From: a virus
Strand: one strand, 5' to 3'
Length of the DNA: 64,000 nt
Virus record (IMG/VR): IMGVR_UViG_3300020731_000015
Location: 1 to 64,000 of that record
In this document: positions 40,492 to 49,174 of the stretch, piece after piece
Position numbering within the stretch: the stretch's first letter is position 1
How the letters are laid out: every line of letters begins with the position of its first letter
Notes under the pieces: generated by a model
Databases searched by the model: none
Told to the model about the DNA's origin: nothing
Seen by the model: only the letters and a program-made list of their open reading frames with translations
Position numbers and translations under genes: made by a program

Positions 40492-41841
40492 ATGGCTAGG
40501 GATTTCTTTGCTGAAGTAGAATCGTGGATTCGTGTTGCCAAGGGCGATGTGGTTGGCCACGAGTTTCACGGGAACCAGTATCAGTCGGCTAGCGAAACGA
40601 CACAAATCACTAGTGAATCGCAGACTAGCCCCGCTAGCCGTGCTTCGGAAATCGCTGCTAGGGCTAACGCACTAGTTGATGGTATCTGGCACGACCCGGG
40701 TTCACCAGTATTACGAGATGAACACTCTGAAATAGCAGATGAACACTTTGCGGAAGCCAATAGAGTTCGTTCTACCAACCCAGCGTTGGCTGACGCCCAC
40801 GTAGAGGCCGGCAACGCTCACGAGGATGCCCACAACGCTCACTCAATGGCACACACTTACATTAGTGATGAGAACGATGACCGTGCTGAAGCCGCAACTA
40901 GTAGGGCTATTCGGGCTAGTAGGAATGTCGAAGCACTAGCCAACGGAACTGCCACCGCCCCAAGTGCTACTCCAACACCTACCCCAAACCCCAATAAGTT
41001 CTCGCACCCTTATCAGACTCAATACAGCGCGCCAAACTACCTAGCGCAAGCGGCCAAGAATGTTGCTGATAGGCATCTAGATGTTGCGGTCGCTGGCGAT
41101 AAGCCAGAAGACCTAAACGCCCTTGCTGACGAGCACCAAAAAATTGCCGAGGGTCTTCGTGATGTCGCTGACCAGAAAGCGATTGCTGCTAGAACTGCCC
41201 AGACACAGGCGGCATCATTGGGCCGCCAAGACCCTGATGAGGGTGAGAAACTCGGAACCGGGCGTGAAGCAACGGAACGACCAGCCAACGTGACTGCTGA
41301 ATCATTAGCCGACAAGTATTCCCCAGCAGGCGCATCGAACTCGGATGCGAACCGTAATCGGATTGCCGGTATGACTTCTAGCCGTTTGGAAGACCTAAAG
41401 TTGGCCTCAAACTCGATGTCCAAACTTGCTGATATGAGTCACGGCTACGCATCTAGCCGAGTTCGTGGCGAATTGGGAAGTATCCGAGAGGCTATCCAAA
41501 GCCGAATCACAGACCTCAAGAACGAGGCAAAGGCCGGTGGCTCTAAGTTCGTTCAGGGTCAAGGAAACCAGCCAACTCGCACTTCTGCTGATTACAAGAA
41601 CCTGATTTCCAAACTAACTAGTGCTTCTAAGTCCGTTTCTGAACTACGCAACGCTATTCGTAGCACGAATCTCCAAAGCACGAACCACTACTACCACTCT
41701 GGTCAATTTGCCAAAGATGCCCCAGCCGTAGCCGATAAGGTGGCGGACGCTACACAGGCCTACAACGATTTCTATCGTGGAACTGATGGCAAGGATACGG
41801 GCTACTTCGCAAATGACCGATTTAAGAAGTCGGTTGGCTGA
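40492..41841 (+). CDS. Helical tag protein
   Basis: 449 aa. MARDFFAEVESWIRVAKG runs directly into tag KGDVVGHEFHGNQYQ, then the TQITSESQTSP linker and Ala/His-rich helices (VEAGNAHEDAHNAHSMAHT), a Pro/Thr linker near 165 and a second helical half. This is the simplest form of the helix-tag-linker-domain layout. Function unknown. Confidence 0.82.
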   Translation: MARDFFAEVESWIRVAKGDVVGHEFHGNQYQSASETTQITSESQTSPASRASEIAARANALVDGIWHDPGSPVLRDEHSEIADEHFAEANRVRSTNPALADAHVEAGNAHEDAHNAHSMAHTYISDENDDRAEAATSRAIRASRNVEALANGTATAPSATPTPTPNPNKFSHPYQTQYSAPNYLAQAAKNVADRHLDVAVAGDKPEDLNALADEHQKIAEGLRDVADQKAIAARTAQTQAASLGRQDPDEGEKLGTGREATERPANVTAESLADKYSPAGASNSDANRNRIAGMTSSRLEDLKLASNSMSKLADMSHGYASSRVRGELGSIREAIQSRITDLKNEAKAGGSKFVQGQGNQPTRTSADYKNLISKLTSASKSVSELRNAIRSTNLQSTNHYYHSGQFAKDAPAVADKVADATQAYNDFYRGTDGKDTGYFANDRFKKSVG

Positions 41842-41871
41842 AAAATCACAACCCTGTGAAAGAATAGAACT

Positions 41872-43092
41872 ATGGAAAACTTTGCTGCTGAAATCGAATC
41901 TTGGGTCCGAATCGCTAAGGGCGGGCCGGGCTCGGGAGATACCCCCGGTCACGAGTTCAATGGAAACCAATACACCGACGCGAGTGGTGCTATCGCGGGC
42001 ATTTCCAAACTTCGTGGGCTTTCAGGAGAACTCAAGTCAATAGTTGATGAACTAAATGGCAAGTTTTACCCACAGGGATTTACGCTGCGAGCCAAACCAG
42101 CAGATAAGTACGACAAAGACAGAATGTATGGGGAAAACTCATATAGTTCTTTTGCGCGCTATGTCACCCCAGAGAAACTAAAAGAAACACAGAGCAAACT
42201 TGAGGGGTTGGCCGACCAAGTGGATTCTCTAGTTGCTGGAGTTCGCCGTTCAGCAGCCGTTCACTCGGACACATCACCCACGATAGACAAGTTTGGTGGA
42301 GGCGAGTGGAAACTCGGACAAGACGAAGTTGGTAAGCACTTTTTAGAAGCCTCTAAGTCGCTTGAGGCTTTATCAGACAACTTGCGTGGTGCGGCATCCA
42401 TAATGAGCCACTCGGCAAACAAGGCGGTTTCAGTCAAATCACCTCGCCCAATGGCGGATGATGGCTATCCTGCTTTCGGCTCTTCCGAACCAAAAGCCTT
42501 TGACGCCGTTAAAGGCGAGGATGTTCTATCAACGAAGTTGGCGATTTCACGCTATTCGGGTCACGAAAGCAGTTTGGGAGAACAAGTTGATGCGATTTCC
42601 AAACTCTTTGACAAGTCGGAACTATCGCTTTCTCGTGCGGCTATCGCTATAGCGAAAGACCCCTCAAAAGAACCTAACGAGGCAAAGGCCGCTTCTGATT
42701 CAGCCAAGTTCGAGTCGAAGTCAAAGGAGTACACTGCTTCTGCTGATGCTATGGAAAAAGACATTGAGGCTAAGTACGATATGGTCAAAAAAGACTATGA
42801 CCTCGATGAAGACGGTAGGCCTATTCGTTATGGCCCCCAACACTCGGAAGAACTAGATGAATACGAAGAGGCAAAAGACAAGCAAGATGTCGTTCTCTCA
42901 CGCGCCAAAGTAGCGGCGGTATCGGCTAGTAATGCCTACTCTGTAATGGCTCACTTTGCTTCGCAGCGTGGCGACACCGAAGCCGCCAAGCAAGCGCAAG
43001 AAAAAGCCAGCGAAATGCTGAAAGTGGCGCGCTATAGCGAATCTCGCTGGCCAGATGCGGTCAATCATTACGATGACTACGATGGCGAATAA
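41872..43092 (+). CDS. Helical tag protein
   Basis: 406 aa. MENFAAEIESWVRIAKGG then GDTPGHEFNGNQYT, with Asn in place of His/Arg. Long helices follow with few sequence repeats. AAGAAT ends 6 bp before the ATG and no clear Shine-Dalgarno is seen. Function unknown. Confidence 0.8.
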   Translation: MENFAAEIESWVRIAKGGPGSGDTPGHEFNGNQYTDASGAIAGISKLRGLSGELKSIVDELNGKFYPQGFTLRAKPADKYDKDRMYGENSYSSFARYVTPEKLKETQSKLEGLADQVDSLVAGVRRSAAVHSDTSPTIDKFGGGEWKLGQDEVGKHFLEASKSLEALSDNLRGAASIMSHSANKAVSVKSPRPMADDGYPAFGSSEPKAFDAVKGEDVLSTKLAISRYSGHESSLGEQVDAISKLFDKSELSLSRAAIAIAKDPSKEPNEAKAASDSAKFESKSKEYTASADAMEKDIEAKYDMVKKDYDLDEDGRPIRYGPQHSEELDEYEEAKDKQDVVLSRAKVAAVSASNAYSVMAHFASQRGDTEAAKQAQEKASEMLKVARYSESRWPDAVNHYDDYDGE

Positions 43093-43098
43093 CAACAA

Positions 43099-45396
43099 AT
43101 GTCATCTATCCAAGATGTCCGAAAGTTCCTTGTTAGAGAACGGTTTGTGGTCCTCAAGGGCGACTATGTTGGCCACCCCTTTCGTGGAAACCAATACTCC
43201 GACTTAGGCTCTGCTGAACACCTACAAGAAGCGAATAGAGCCGCTAGAGAAACGGATTCGCTCAAAAGAGAGGGCCGTCGTAGGTATGGTCGTTCTCACG
43301 GATATTCCCTTGATGGCGACCTAGCAAAAGCATCGCTCGATGCCCTTGACCACGCGGCATCAGCAAAAGCCAAAGTAGGCGTTCTTAAAACAACAATATC
43401 TGAACTAGAAGAAAAGATTAAGAGAAACGGTGGCGACCCCAAAACTCCGATAGACGGATTCCACGACTCCGTTGAGGTGCGACAACTCAAAGACAACTTA
43501 CAGCGTTCCCAAGAACAGTTAAGCCATATAACTAGCGGGAATATGAAGTTTCGTATTTCTTGGAACAAATCACTAACTAGCGAGCAAATGAGCAAGCAGG
43601 CCGCATCCGCGCTGAATCGTGGATACAAGGAAGTTCTCAACAAATTATCTTCGATGCCCGGCGTGACTATGCCGAAAGCCAAGTCGCTTCTTGACAACAA
43701 GAACAACCCTCGCCCAGAGGCTCTAAAGGTTCTTCAGAACGATGTCAAGCAGATAGACTCAATCGCCAAGAAAGATGCCAAAACAGCGCAAGACGAAAGT
43801 GCGAGCCCAGAAGATAGGTATAACGCAACTGTCGGCTTGCGAAACTCATCGAAGAACGCCCTCTCTGCCCACACCTTTCTTGAGCAAGTCTATCGGATTA
43901 GTGGAGACACTACTAACCAAGATGCTGAAGCAAAAATCGTTGAGAAAGCAAAAGCGTCTATTGGGAAAGCGGACGAACATTACACAAATAATTTCGCTCA
44001 AATAACACTTTCATACGCCAAAGAGAGCATCGATAAGGCTAGTAAGACGATTGACCTAAGTGGAGTCAACCTATTCAGCATCAGCCCGGAACAGAAACAA
44101 ACGATTTCCGATGCAAAAAGTCTTTACTCGAACGCCTACAGAATACTTAGTGATGCCAGACTAGGCAATACTGATGAGGCTAGGTTGGCAAGAGACAATT
44201 CTCAACAAGCAAACGCACTCCTAAATACCGCTAGGTCTAACGAACTAAAAGCAACCCTAGACGGGTCAATGAAGAACATAGGTAAGGCAACTGCTGATAA
44301 GAGCGCCTATGAGAACACCCAAAAGGCCGAGCGCGATTATCGCACTTTCCAATCGGCGGTTGGCGAGGCTAAGTCGAATTGGAACGGCCTATTATCTAAC
44401 TACGGTGGTGCTTCATCACCAGAGTTAAATGCAAAAGCACAGAGCAACGCTATCGGATTAGCGAACCAACTAGAACTCGTACAAAAGACCGCTGGTTTGG
44501 CTATCGGTAAGGAATACCTAAAAACGGCTAGTGACTCCCTAAAGTTCGTTCGTGAAAACCTCGGAAACACAGACCCAGCCGTGGCGGAAAAGGCCGACAA
44601 ACTTATTACCGAAGCATCAAGTGCAGCCAATACAGCAAGAGGGCTATTCTCAAAAGAATCTCGCTACTATTCATCAAGCGCACCAGCGACAAGTGGTTTG
44701 GAAAACGAGTGGAATCAGGCATCTAGGTTTGAGAAAGAATGCACCGCCTACTCCAATGCTGTTCGTGGAACATCTCTTTTGGAAAAAGGTCTAGCGGAAA
44801 CAAGGAGTATGCCCGAAAAGGTGGATATGAGTGACATCGGCCAAGATGACCCCAATAGTTATGTATCCCTAAAGGCTAAAGCCGCGGGAACTTTGGATGA
44901 CTCGTTCGGCTACCTAACGCGCGGAGTTGAAGCAATCGACAAATCAGACCTTTTCAGCAAAGACGAAAAACAAGAACTTATTGGCAAACTTAAGGACCAA
45001 GCCACCCAAGCGGGTAAGGAACTTGCCGATATCAACTTTAAGTTCTATAGAGATGGTCTTGACTCTATGGTTGTCAACGGTAGTAAGGAATTGGAAAAAT
45101 CCAAAGACACCGATGACGATAACCCTATGTATGCCTCTACTAAGGCAGAAAAACTATTGGTGCAGGCTACCTATCTTGCTGATTCTATAGAAAACAGTAT
45201 CGCTCACAAGGAACTTAGTGGTTCGCTACTAGTTGGTCACTTCCAAGACAAGACCCCGCTACAACTCAATTCCGAGCAAGTAAAGCAACTCAAGGAAACC
45301 CTCGCCAAGCATAGTGTTGCTGAAATCCAGCAAAAAGCCGATGAAGCGAAGCAGGGCCAGCGCGCTTTCTATCGCCTACGCCAATACGCCCTGTAA
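43099..45396 (+). CDS. Large coiled-coil tag protein
   Basis: 765 aa. Short N-terminus VRKFLVRERFVVLKGD, then tag GHPFRGNQYSD near residue 30. The rest is almost all alpha-helical and rich in Ala, Lys, Ser and Glu, with no hydrophobic membrane segment. It lacks the AQITS linker of its neighbours. Could be an internal head or tape-measure-like protein; the tag favours the former group. Confidence 0.8.
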   Translation: MSSIQDVRKFLVRERFVVLKGDYVGHPFRGNQYSDLGSAEHLQEANRAARETDSLKREGRRRYGRSHGYSLDGDLAKASLDALDHAASAKAKVGVLKTTISELEEKIKRNGGDPKTPIDGFHDSVEVRQLKDNLQRSQEQLSHITSGNMKFRISWNKSLTSEQMSKQAASALNRGYKEVLNKLSSMPGVTMPKAKSLLDNKNNPRPEALKVLQNDVKQIDSIAKKDAKTAQDESASPEDRYNATVGLRNSSKNALSAHTFLEQVYRISGDTTNQDAEAKIVEKAKASIGKADEHYTNNFAQITLSYAKESIDKASKTIDLSGVNLFSISPEQKQTISDAKSLYSNAYRILSDARLGNTDEARLARDNSQQANALLNTARSNELKATLDGSMKNIGKATADKSAYENTQKAERDYRTFQSAVGEAKSNWNGLLSNYGGASSPELNAKAQSNAIGLANQLELVQKTAGLAIGKEYLKTASDSLKFVRENLGNTDPAVAEKADKLITEASSAANTARGLFSKESRYYSSSAPATSGLENEWNQASRFEKECTAYSNAVRGTSLLEKGLAETRSMPEKVDMSDIGQDDPNSYVSLKAKAAGTLDDSFGYLTRGVEAIDKSDLFSKDEKQELIGKLKDQATQAGKELADINFKFYRDGLDSMVVNGSKELEKSKDTDDDNPMYASTKAEKLLVQATYLADSIENSIAHKELSGSLLVGHFQDKTPLQLNSEQVKQLKETLAKHSVAEIQQKADEAKQGQRAFYRLRQYAL

Positions 45397-45444
45397 TTTA
45401 TCAACTGTGGTCTATTATCTATAACGAACGCAAGGGAGTTGCCT

Positions 45445-46866
45445 ATGTCTGATGAAATCCTCAACGCCGCATCCGAATGGATTGGCTCTGTGAACAAGGG
45501 TCTTTACGGCGCACTCTTTAACGAGTCGCTCACCTTTGGTCAGGACAATGCCGCTAAGGCCGAGTCACTCTACGCAGTTGCCCTCACTGCTGAAATGGCT
45601 GGCGACAAGGCTAAGGCGACTAACGCCCTTATGACTGCTTCGCAACTCCACCTCACTTCTGCCGACTACTACTTACGCGCCTCTTCTTACGGAACGATTG
45701 AGCGCACCCAACTACTCGCCCTCTCACAAGAACAAAATGCACTCGCACAAAAGGCGATTGAGGCCGTTCATCTTCTTGAGAACACTCCTGCTGAATCAAC
45801 TACCGATGCTGGTCTTGATGGCGTGACCGTTGATGAGGCCGACACTTACCCTATTGATACTGCGAACAACCTAGATGCCCGTGACCACGCACCCGACCTG
45901 CCAGATATGTATAAGTCAGTTGGCGGGTTTGCTGAAATCGCAGAAGACGGCGTAGAGGTTTGGAACTTCGACATCGCAAAGGGTGACACACCCGGCCACG
46001 AGTTCCGTGGAAATCAATACACCGAGGGAACTGGAAAACTATCTGGCCGTGCTGATGATGTTGCCGATAGAGCAAATGACGAGGGTGCTAGCAAGTCAAT
46101 CGCTGCGGAACACAAGAGCATCGCTGAAGGACACAAGAGTATCGCTATGGAACTCGCTGACCAAGCAGCCGAAATGCCACTAACGCAAGCGGAAAAACCA
46201 CTTGTGGCAAAAGCCGCTATTGACAACTTCAAGGCTTTTATTGCTCACGCTAACGCCGCAGACGCACACGAAGAAGCGGCAAAAGCACTTGCGAACGACC
46301 CACACTCGGAGAGTGCGCTAGATGCTGAGGAAGCAGCACAGCGCACTAGCGATGATGCCGCAACTGCGAGCGCCGAGGCTCACGGGGGAACCTCGATTGC
46401 GGCCAATGCTGAAAAGGTTGCCCCAACAAGCACTAGTGGCACGACTACCCAAATCACTAGCGAGGCTCGTAGCAACCCCTCAAGCGTTAAGTACATCAAG
46501 CCAGTCAACCTTACGGCCGCTAACACCTTGCGTGAAAGGGCCGCAAGTCTCGCTTTGGAAACAGGGCGCACCGTGCCAAACCAAGCCTTCGTGCAAGAAC
46601 ACACTCAAATCGCTAAGGAACACACGAAACTTGCAAAGGCAAATGACAAGGCTGGAAATAGCGATATTGCCGAGGCCCACCGAGATGCCGCTCACGCACA
46701 CGAGGTTGCCGCTGCTTTTACTAAGGATGCTATTGGGGTTTCACCAGACGGAACCGACCAAAAGGCTATTGATGCCGAGCAGAAGAGCCAAGAGGCCTTT
46801 ACCGCTAGTGGTGAGGCCGCTCGTCTTGAGAGAGCCAATATTTTCCCCGACACTAGTTCTTACTGA
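45445..46866 (+). CDS. Helical tag protein with internal tag
   Basis: 473 aa; the ATG lies 6 bp after AAGGGAG, and the TTG at 45439 is not preferred. An N-terminal TPR-like helical domain (about 1-115) is followed by an acidic linker, tag KGDTPGHEFRGNQYT near residue 178, and Ala/His-rich helices (AAEHKSIAEGHKSIAMELAD) with the TQITSEARSNP linker. Here the tag joins two domains rather than being N-terminal. Confidence 0.8.
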   Translation: MSDEILNAASEWIGSVNKGLYGALFNESLTFGQDNAAKAESLYAVALTAEMAGDKAKATNALMTASQLHLTSADYYLRASSYGTIERTQLLALSQEQNALAQKAIEAVHLLENTPAESTTDAGLDGVTVDEADTYPIDTANNLDARDHAPDLPDMYKSVGGFAEIAEDGVEVWNFDIAKGDTPGHEFRGNQYTEGTGKLSGRADDVADRANDEGASKSIAAEHKSIAEGHKSIAMELADQAAEMPLTQAEKPLVAKAAIDNFKAFIAHANAADAHEEAAKALANDPHSESALDAEEAAQRTSDDAATASAEAHGGTSIAANAEKVAPTSTSGTTTQITSEARSNPSSVKYIKPVNLTAANTLRERAASLALETGRTVPNQAFVQEHTQIAKEHTKLAKANDKAGNSDIAEAHRDAAHAHEVAAAFTKDAIGVSPDGTDQKAIDAEQKSQEAFTASGEAARLERANIFPDTSSY

Positions 46867-46879
46867 TACTAGAAAATCC

Positions 46880-47092
46880 GTGCGAAACCCCTTTGAGATA
46901 GAGGAACTCCTAAAATCCCCGCTTTACAAGCAGGTAGTTGACGGAGTGGTGAAACAGCCTCGCTATGTGCCTTTGGCCGAGCAACGCAAACACCCACAGG
47001 ATTTCGGCTGGCTAGATGATGCCGTGCCAGATAACTATGTATTCCCAGAGGAAGACTCCGAAGACCCTATGGGCGAATCACCTCTAGGGTAG
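46880..47092 (+). CDS. Hypothetical small acidic protein
   Basis: 70 aa from GTG (VRNPFEIEELLKSPLYKQV...), ends with acidic PEEDSEDPMGESPLG. The much longer frame from 46322 is a shadow of the preceding gene. No tag. Function unknown. Confidence 0.65.
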   Translation: MRNPFEIEELLKSPLYKQVVDGVVKQPRYVPLAEQRKHPQDFGWLDDAVPDNYVFPEEDSEDPMGESPLG

Positions 47093-47156
47093 GTAAGCAA
47101 TAGCGATTTGGAAATCGTAGTGTAGCCTTTCTCGTAGAGCGAAAGGAACTCCTTTT

Positions 47157-49148
47157 ATGAATATTGGCGACCGATTCAAGCCGGTTTACACCCCACGCAA
47201 CCAAGCATCTATTGATGCCGAGATTGCCAGCAAGCAGATTGCTAAGACTGCTCGTAGTGAGGTTGAGGCTATGTCAGCACTAGACAACGCTAACTTCCGT
47301 CTTCGTAAGGCTACAGAGTCTTTGAGCGAAGCACAGGTGGCTTACTTTGCCGCCGTTGAGAAGTCAGCAAGCAACGCTACTGAACTCCGTGCTGCCTACA
47401 ACAACGCACTTGCCGGATTCCGTGACAGCGAGAAAATCGCCGCTGTCGCTGCTGATGAGGTTCGCAAGGCTAAGGCCGCTCTCGCAGGTCTTCGCAAGAA
47501 GGCTTCTATGGAAGATGACTATGAGGATGACTCATCAGACGATGACTCATCAGAGTACGATGAGGATGAGAAGAAGAAGTCTTTTGGTGGCTCTAGCGAC
47601 CAAGAAGATGCTGCTGATGCTATGGCTGGCGATGACCCAGAGGGCGCAGTAAAGGTTCTTGACTCACTTGCCGACACCCACGAGCGCCTCGCAGGTATGG
47701 CTCGTAAGACTGGCAATATGGATGCTCACTCGGCTCACGCTGCTGAAGCCGGTCGCATTCGCTCAAAGATTGTTTCTCTTCGTGGCAAGGCCAACAACAA
47801 GGAAGTTGTAAAGTCTGCTTCAGATTTCATCACTAAGCGTGAGTTCTCTGACACCAAGCGCGCTCAACTCGCTGATTTGCTTGAAGACTGGAAAGTTTCT
47901 AAGGCTGCAATGTTGATTGTTTGCCCATCTTGTATGGGTGACGGTGGCTCGTGCTGTGAAAACGGAATGATTAGCCCCGATGACCTTTCAGACCACGTTC
48001 AGTTGGCAGACGAGATGCCAGTTGCTATGAGTGCTTTCAGCACCTCTTCGCTTCTGACCCGTGACTTCCAAAAGTCGGCCGCTTACCAAGAGTATGTCTT
48101 GGCTAAGGGTGATGTTGATGGTCACGAGTTCCACGGAAACCAGTACACCGCAGGTGGTGGCGGAAAGACTGCTCAAGTCGCTAGCAACTCGCAGACCGCA
48201 CCAAAGACCGATGCCGAGCGTTTGGGTAATGTCCCGGGCGCTAGCAAGGCACTACTCACTCAAGATGCGATAGACAAGTTCCAAAGTGGCAAGATTGACC
48301 ACAAGGCTTTGGCAAATGCTCACGATGCTCTTGCTGCTGCCCACCTTTCTGCCGCTAAAGAGGCACGGCTAGTTGGTGACAAGAAAGGTATCGCCCTCCA
48401 CATCGCCGCCGCCAACGCTCACCTTTCTGCCGCTACTGCCCACCTAACTGCAGACGGAGAGGGCTACGAGCCCTATGTTGACAAAAACGGTAATGAGGTC
48501 AAGACCGAGGGTATGTCATACGGCGAACTAGCCAACTTGCCAACCGCTTCAGACCGACTTTCAGCAAACGCCGCTGATGCTTCTAAGGCCGCAGACAAGC
48601 ACGATGTAGAGATGGAGCAGGAAACCGCTCAAATCACTAGCGAAGCCCGCACCGTTCCAATCAAGCCCGGCCAAGCCGCACAGACCCGTGACCCCAACTG
48701 GAACCCACGCACTAGTGGCGCGTTGATAAATATGCCAAAGGCGGGAACCCAAAAGGGTTTTAACACCATCGTTGGTGGCTACGAAAAGAACATTCCAGTT
48801 CAACTTGGACTCGCTAAGCAAGCAGAGGAAGAATCAAAGAAAGCCGTTGCTGATGGCGACCTTGAGACTGCCACTGCGAAGATGGAAGAGGCTGTGAAGG
48901 CTTATGAGGCCGCCGCCGGAAACGCTCGTGGAATCTTTATGATGCACGAGAAGTTCCAAGGTCAGGTCAAGCAGGCAAACCCTGAAGACCCAAAGGTAGC
49001 CGCTTTCCGTGAACAGGCTCGTTCTATTCGTGCTAACGAAAAGGCTTCGGCACAGGAAAAGGCTGCTGAACTTGGAAAGAAGTTTAAGGAACAAGAGGCC
49101 GCCAAAATCGCCGCTGCTAAGGATGCCCAGAAAATCGTAGGCGAGTAA
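47157..49148 (+). CDS. Tag protein with Cys cluster and coiled coils
   Basis: 663 aa behind GAAAGGAACTCC. N-terminal coiled coil (1-125), acidic Asp/Ser stretch near 125-140, a helical domain, a zinc-finger-like CPSCMGDGGSCCENG near 260, then tag KGDVDGHEFHGNQYT near 318, AQVASNSQTAP and AQITSEARTVP linkers and Ala-rich helices. The Cys cluster recalls DnaJ-type CxxCxGxG repeats but is only half of one. Function unknown. Confidence 0.8.
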   Translation: MNIGDRFKPVYTPRNQASIDAEIASKQIAKTARSEVEAMSALDNANFRLRKATESLSEAQVAYFAAVEKSASNATELRAAYNNALAGFRDSEKIAAVAADEVRKAKAALAGLRKKASMEDDYEDDSSDDDSSEYDEDEKKKSFGGSSDQEDAADAMAGDDPEGAVKVLDSLADTHERLAGMARKTGNMDAHSAHAAEAGRIRSKIVSLRGKANNKEVVKSASDFITKREFSDTKRAQLADLLEDWKVSKAAMLIVCPSCMGDGGSCCENGMISPDDLSDHVQLADEMPVAMSAFSTSSLLTRDFQKSAAYQEYVLAKGDVDGHEFHGNQYTAGGGGKTAQVASNSQTAPKTDAERLGNVPGASKALLTQDAIDKFQSGKIDHKALANAHDALAAAHLSAAKEARLVGDKKGIALHIAAANAHLSAATAHLTADGEGYEPYVDKNGNEVKTEGMSYGELANLPTASDRLSANAADASKAADKHDVEMEQETAQITSEARTVPIKPGQAAQTRDPNWNPRTSGALINMPKAGTQKGFNTIVGGYEKNIPVQLGLAKQAEEESKKAVADGDLETATAKMEEAVKAYEAAAGNARGIFMMHEKFQGQVKQANPEDPKVAAFREQARSIRANEKASAQEKAAELGKKFKEQEAAKIAAAKDAQKIVGE

Positions 49149-49174
49149 GAGCCTTAGTGTTCTAAGGTTTACTC

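Noticed and set aside
43099-45396. Tail tape-measure protein
   Set aside because: Length and helicity would fit, but the tag, the lack of membrane-like segments and the neighbouring tag genes favour the cargo group; no tail genes are seen here.
46322-46879. Upstream part of a long ORF in the frame of 46880-47092
   Set aside because: It is a shadow of the Ala-rich tag gene 45445-46866; the short GTG start after that gene is preferred.
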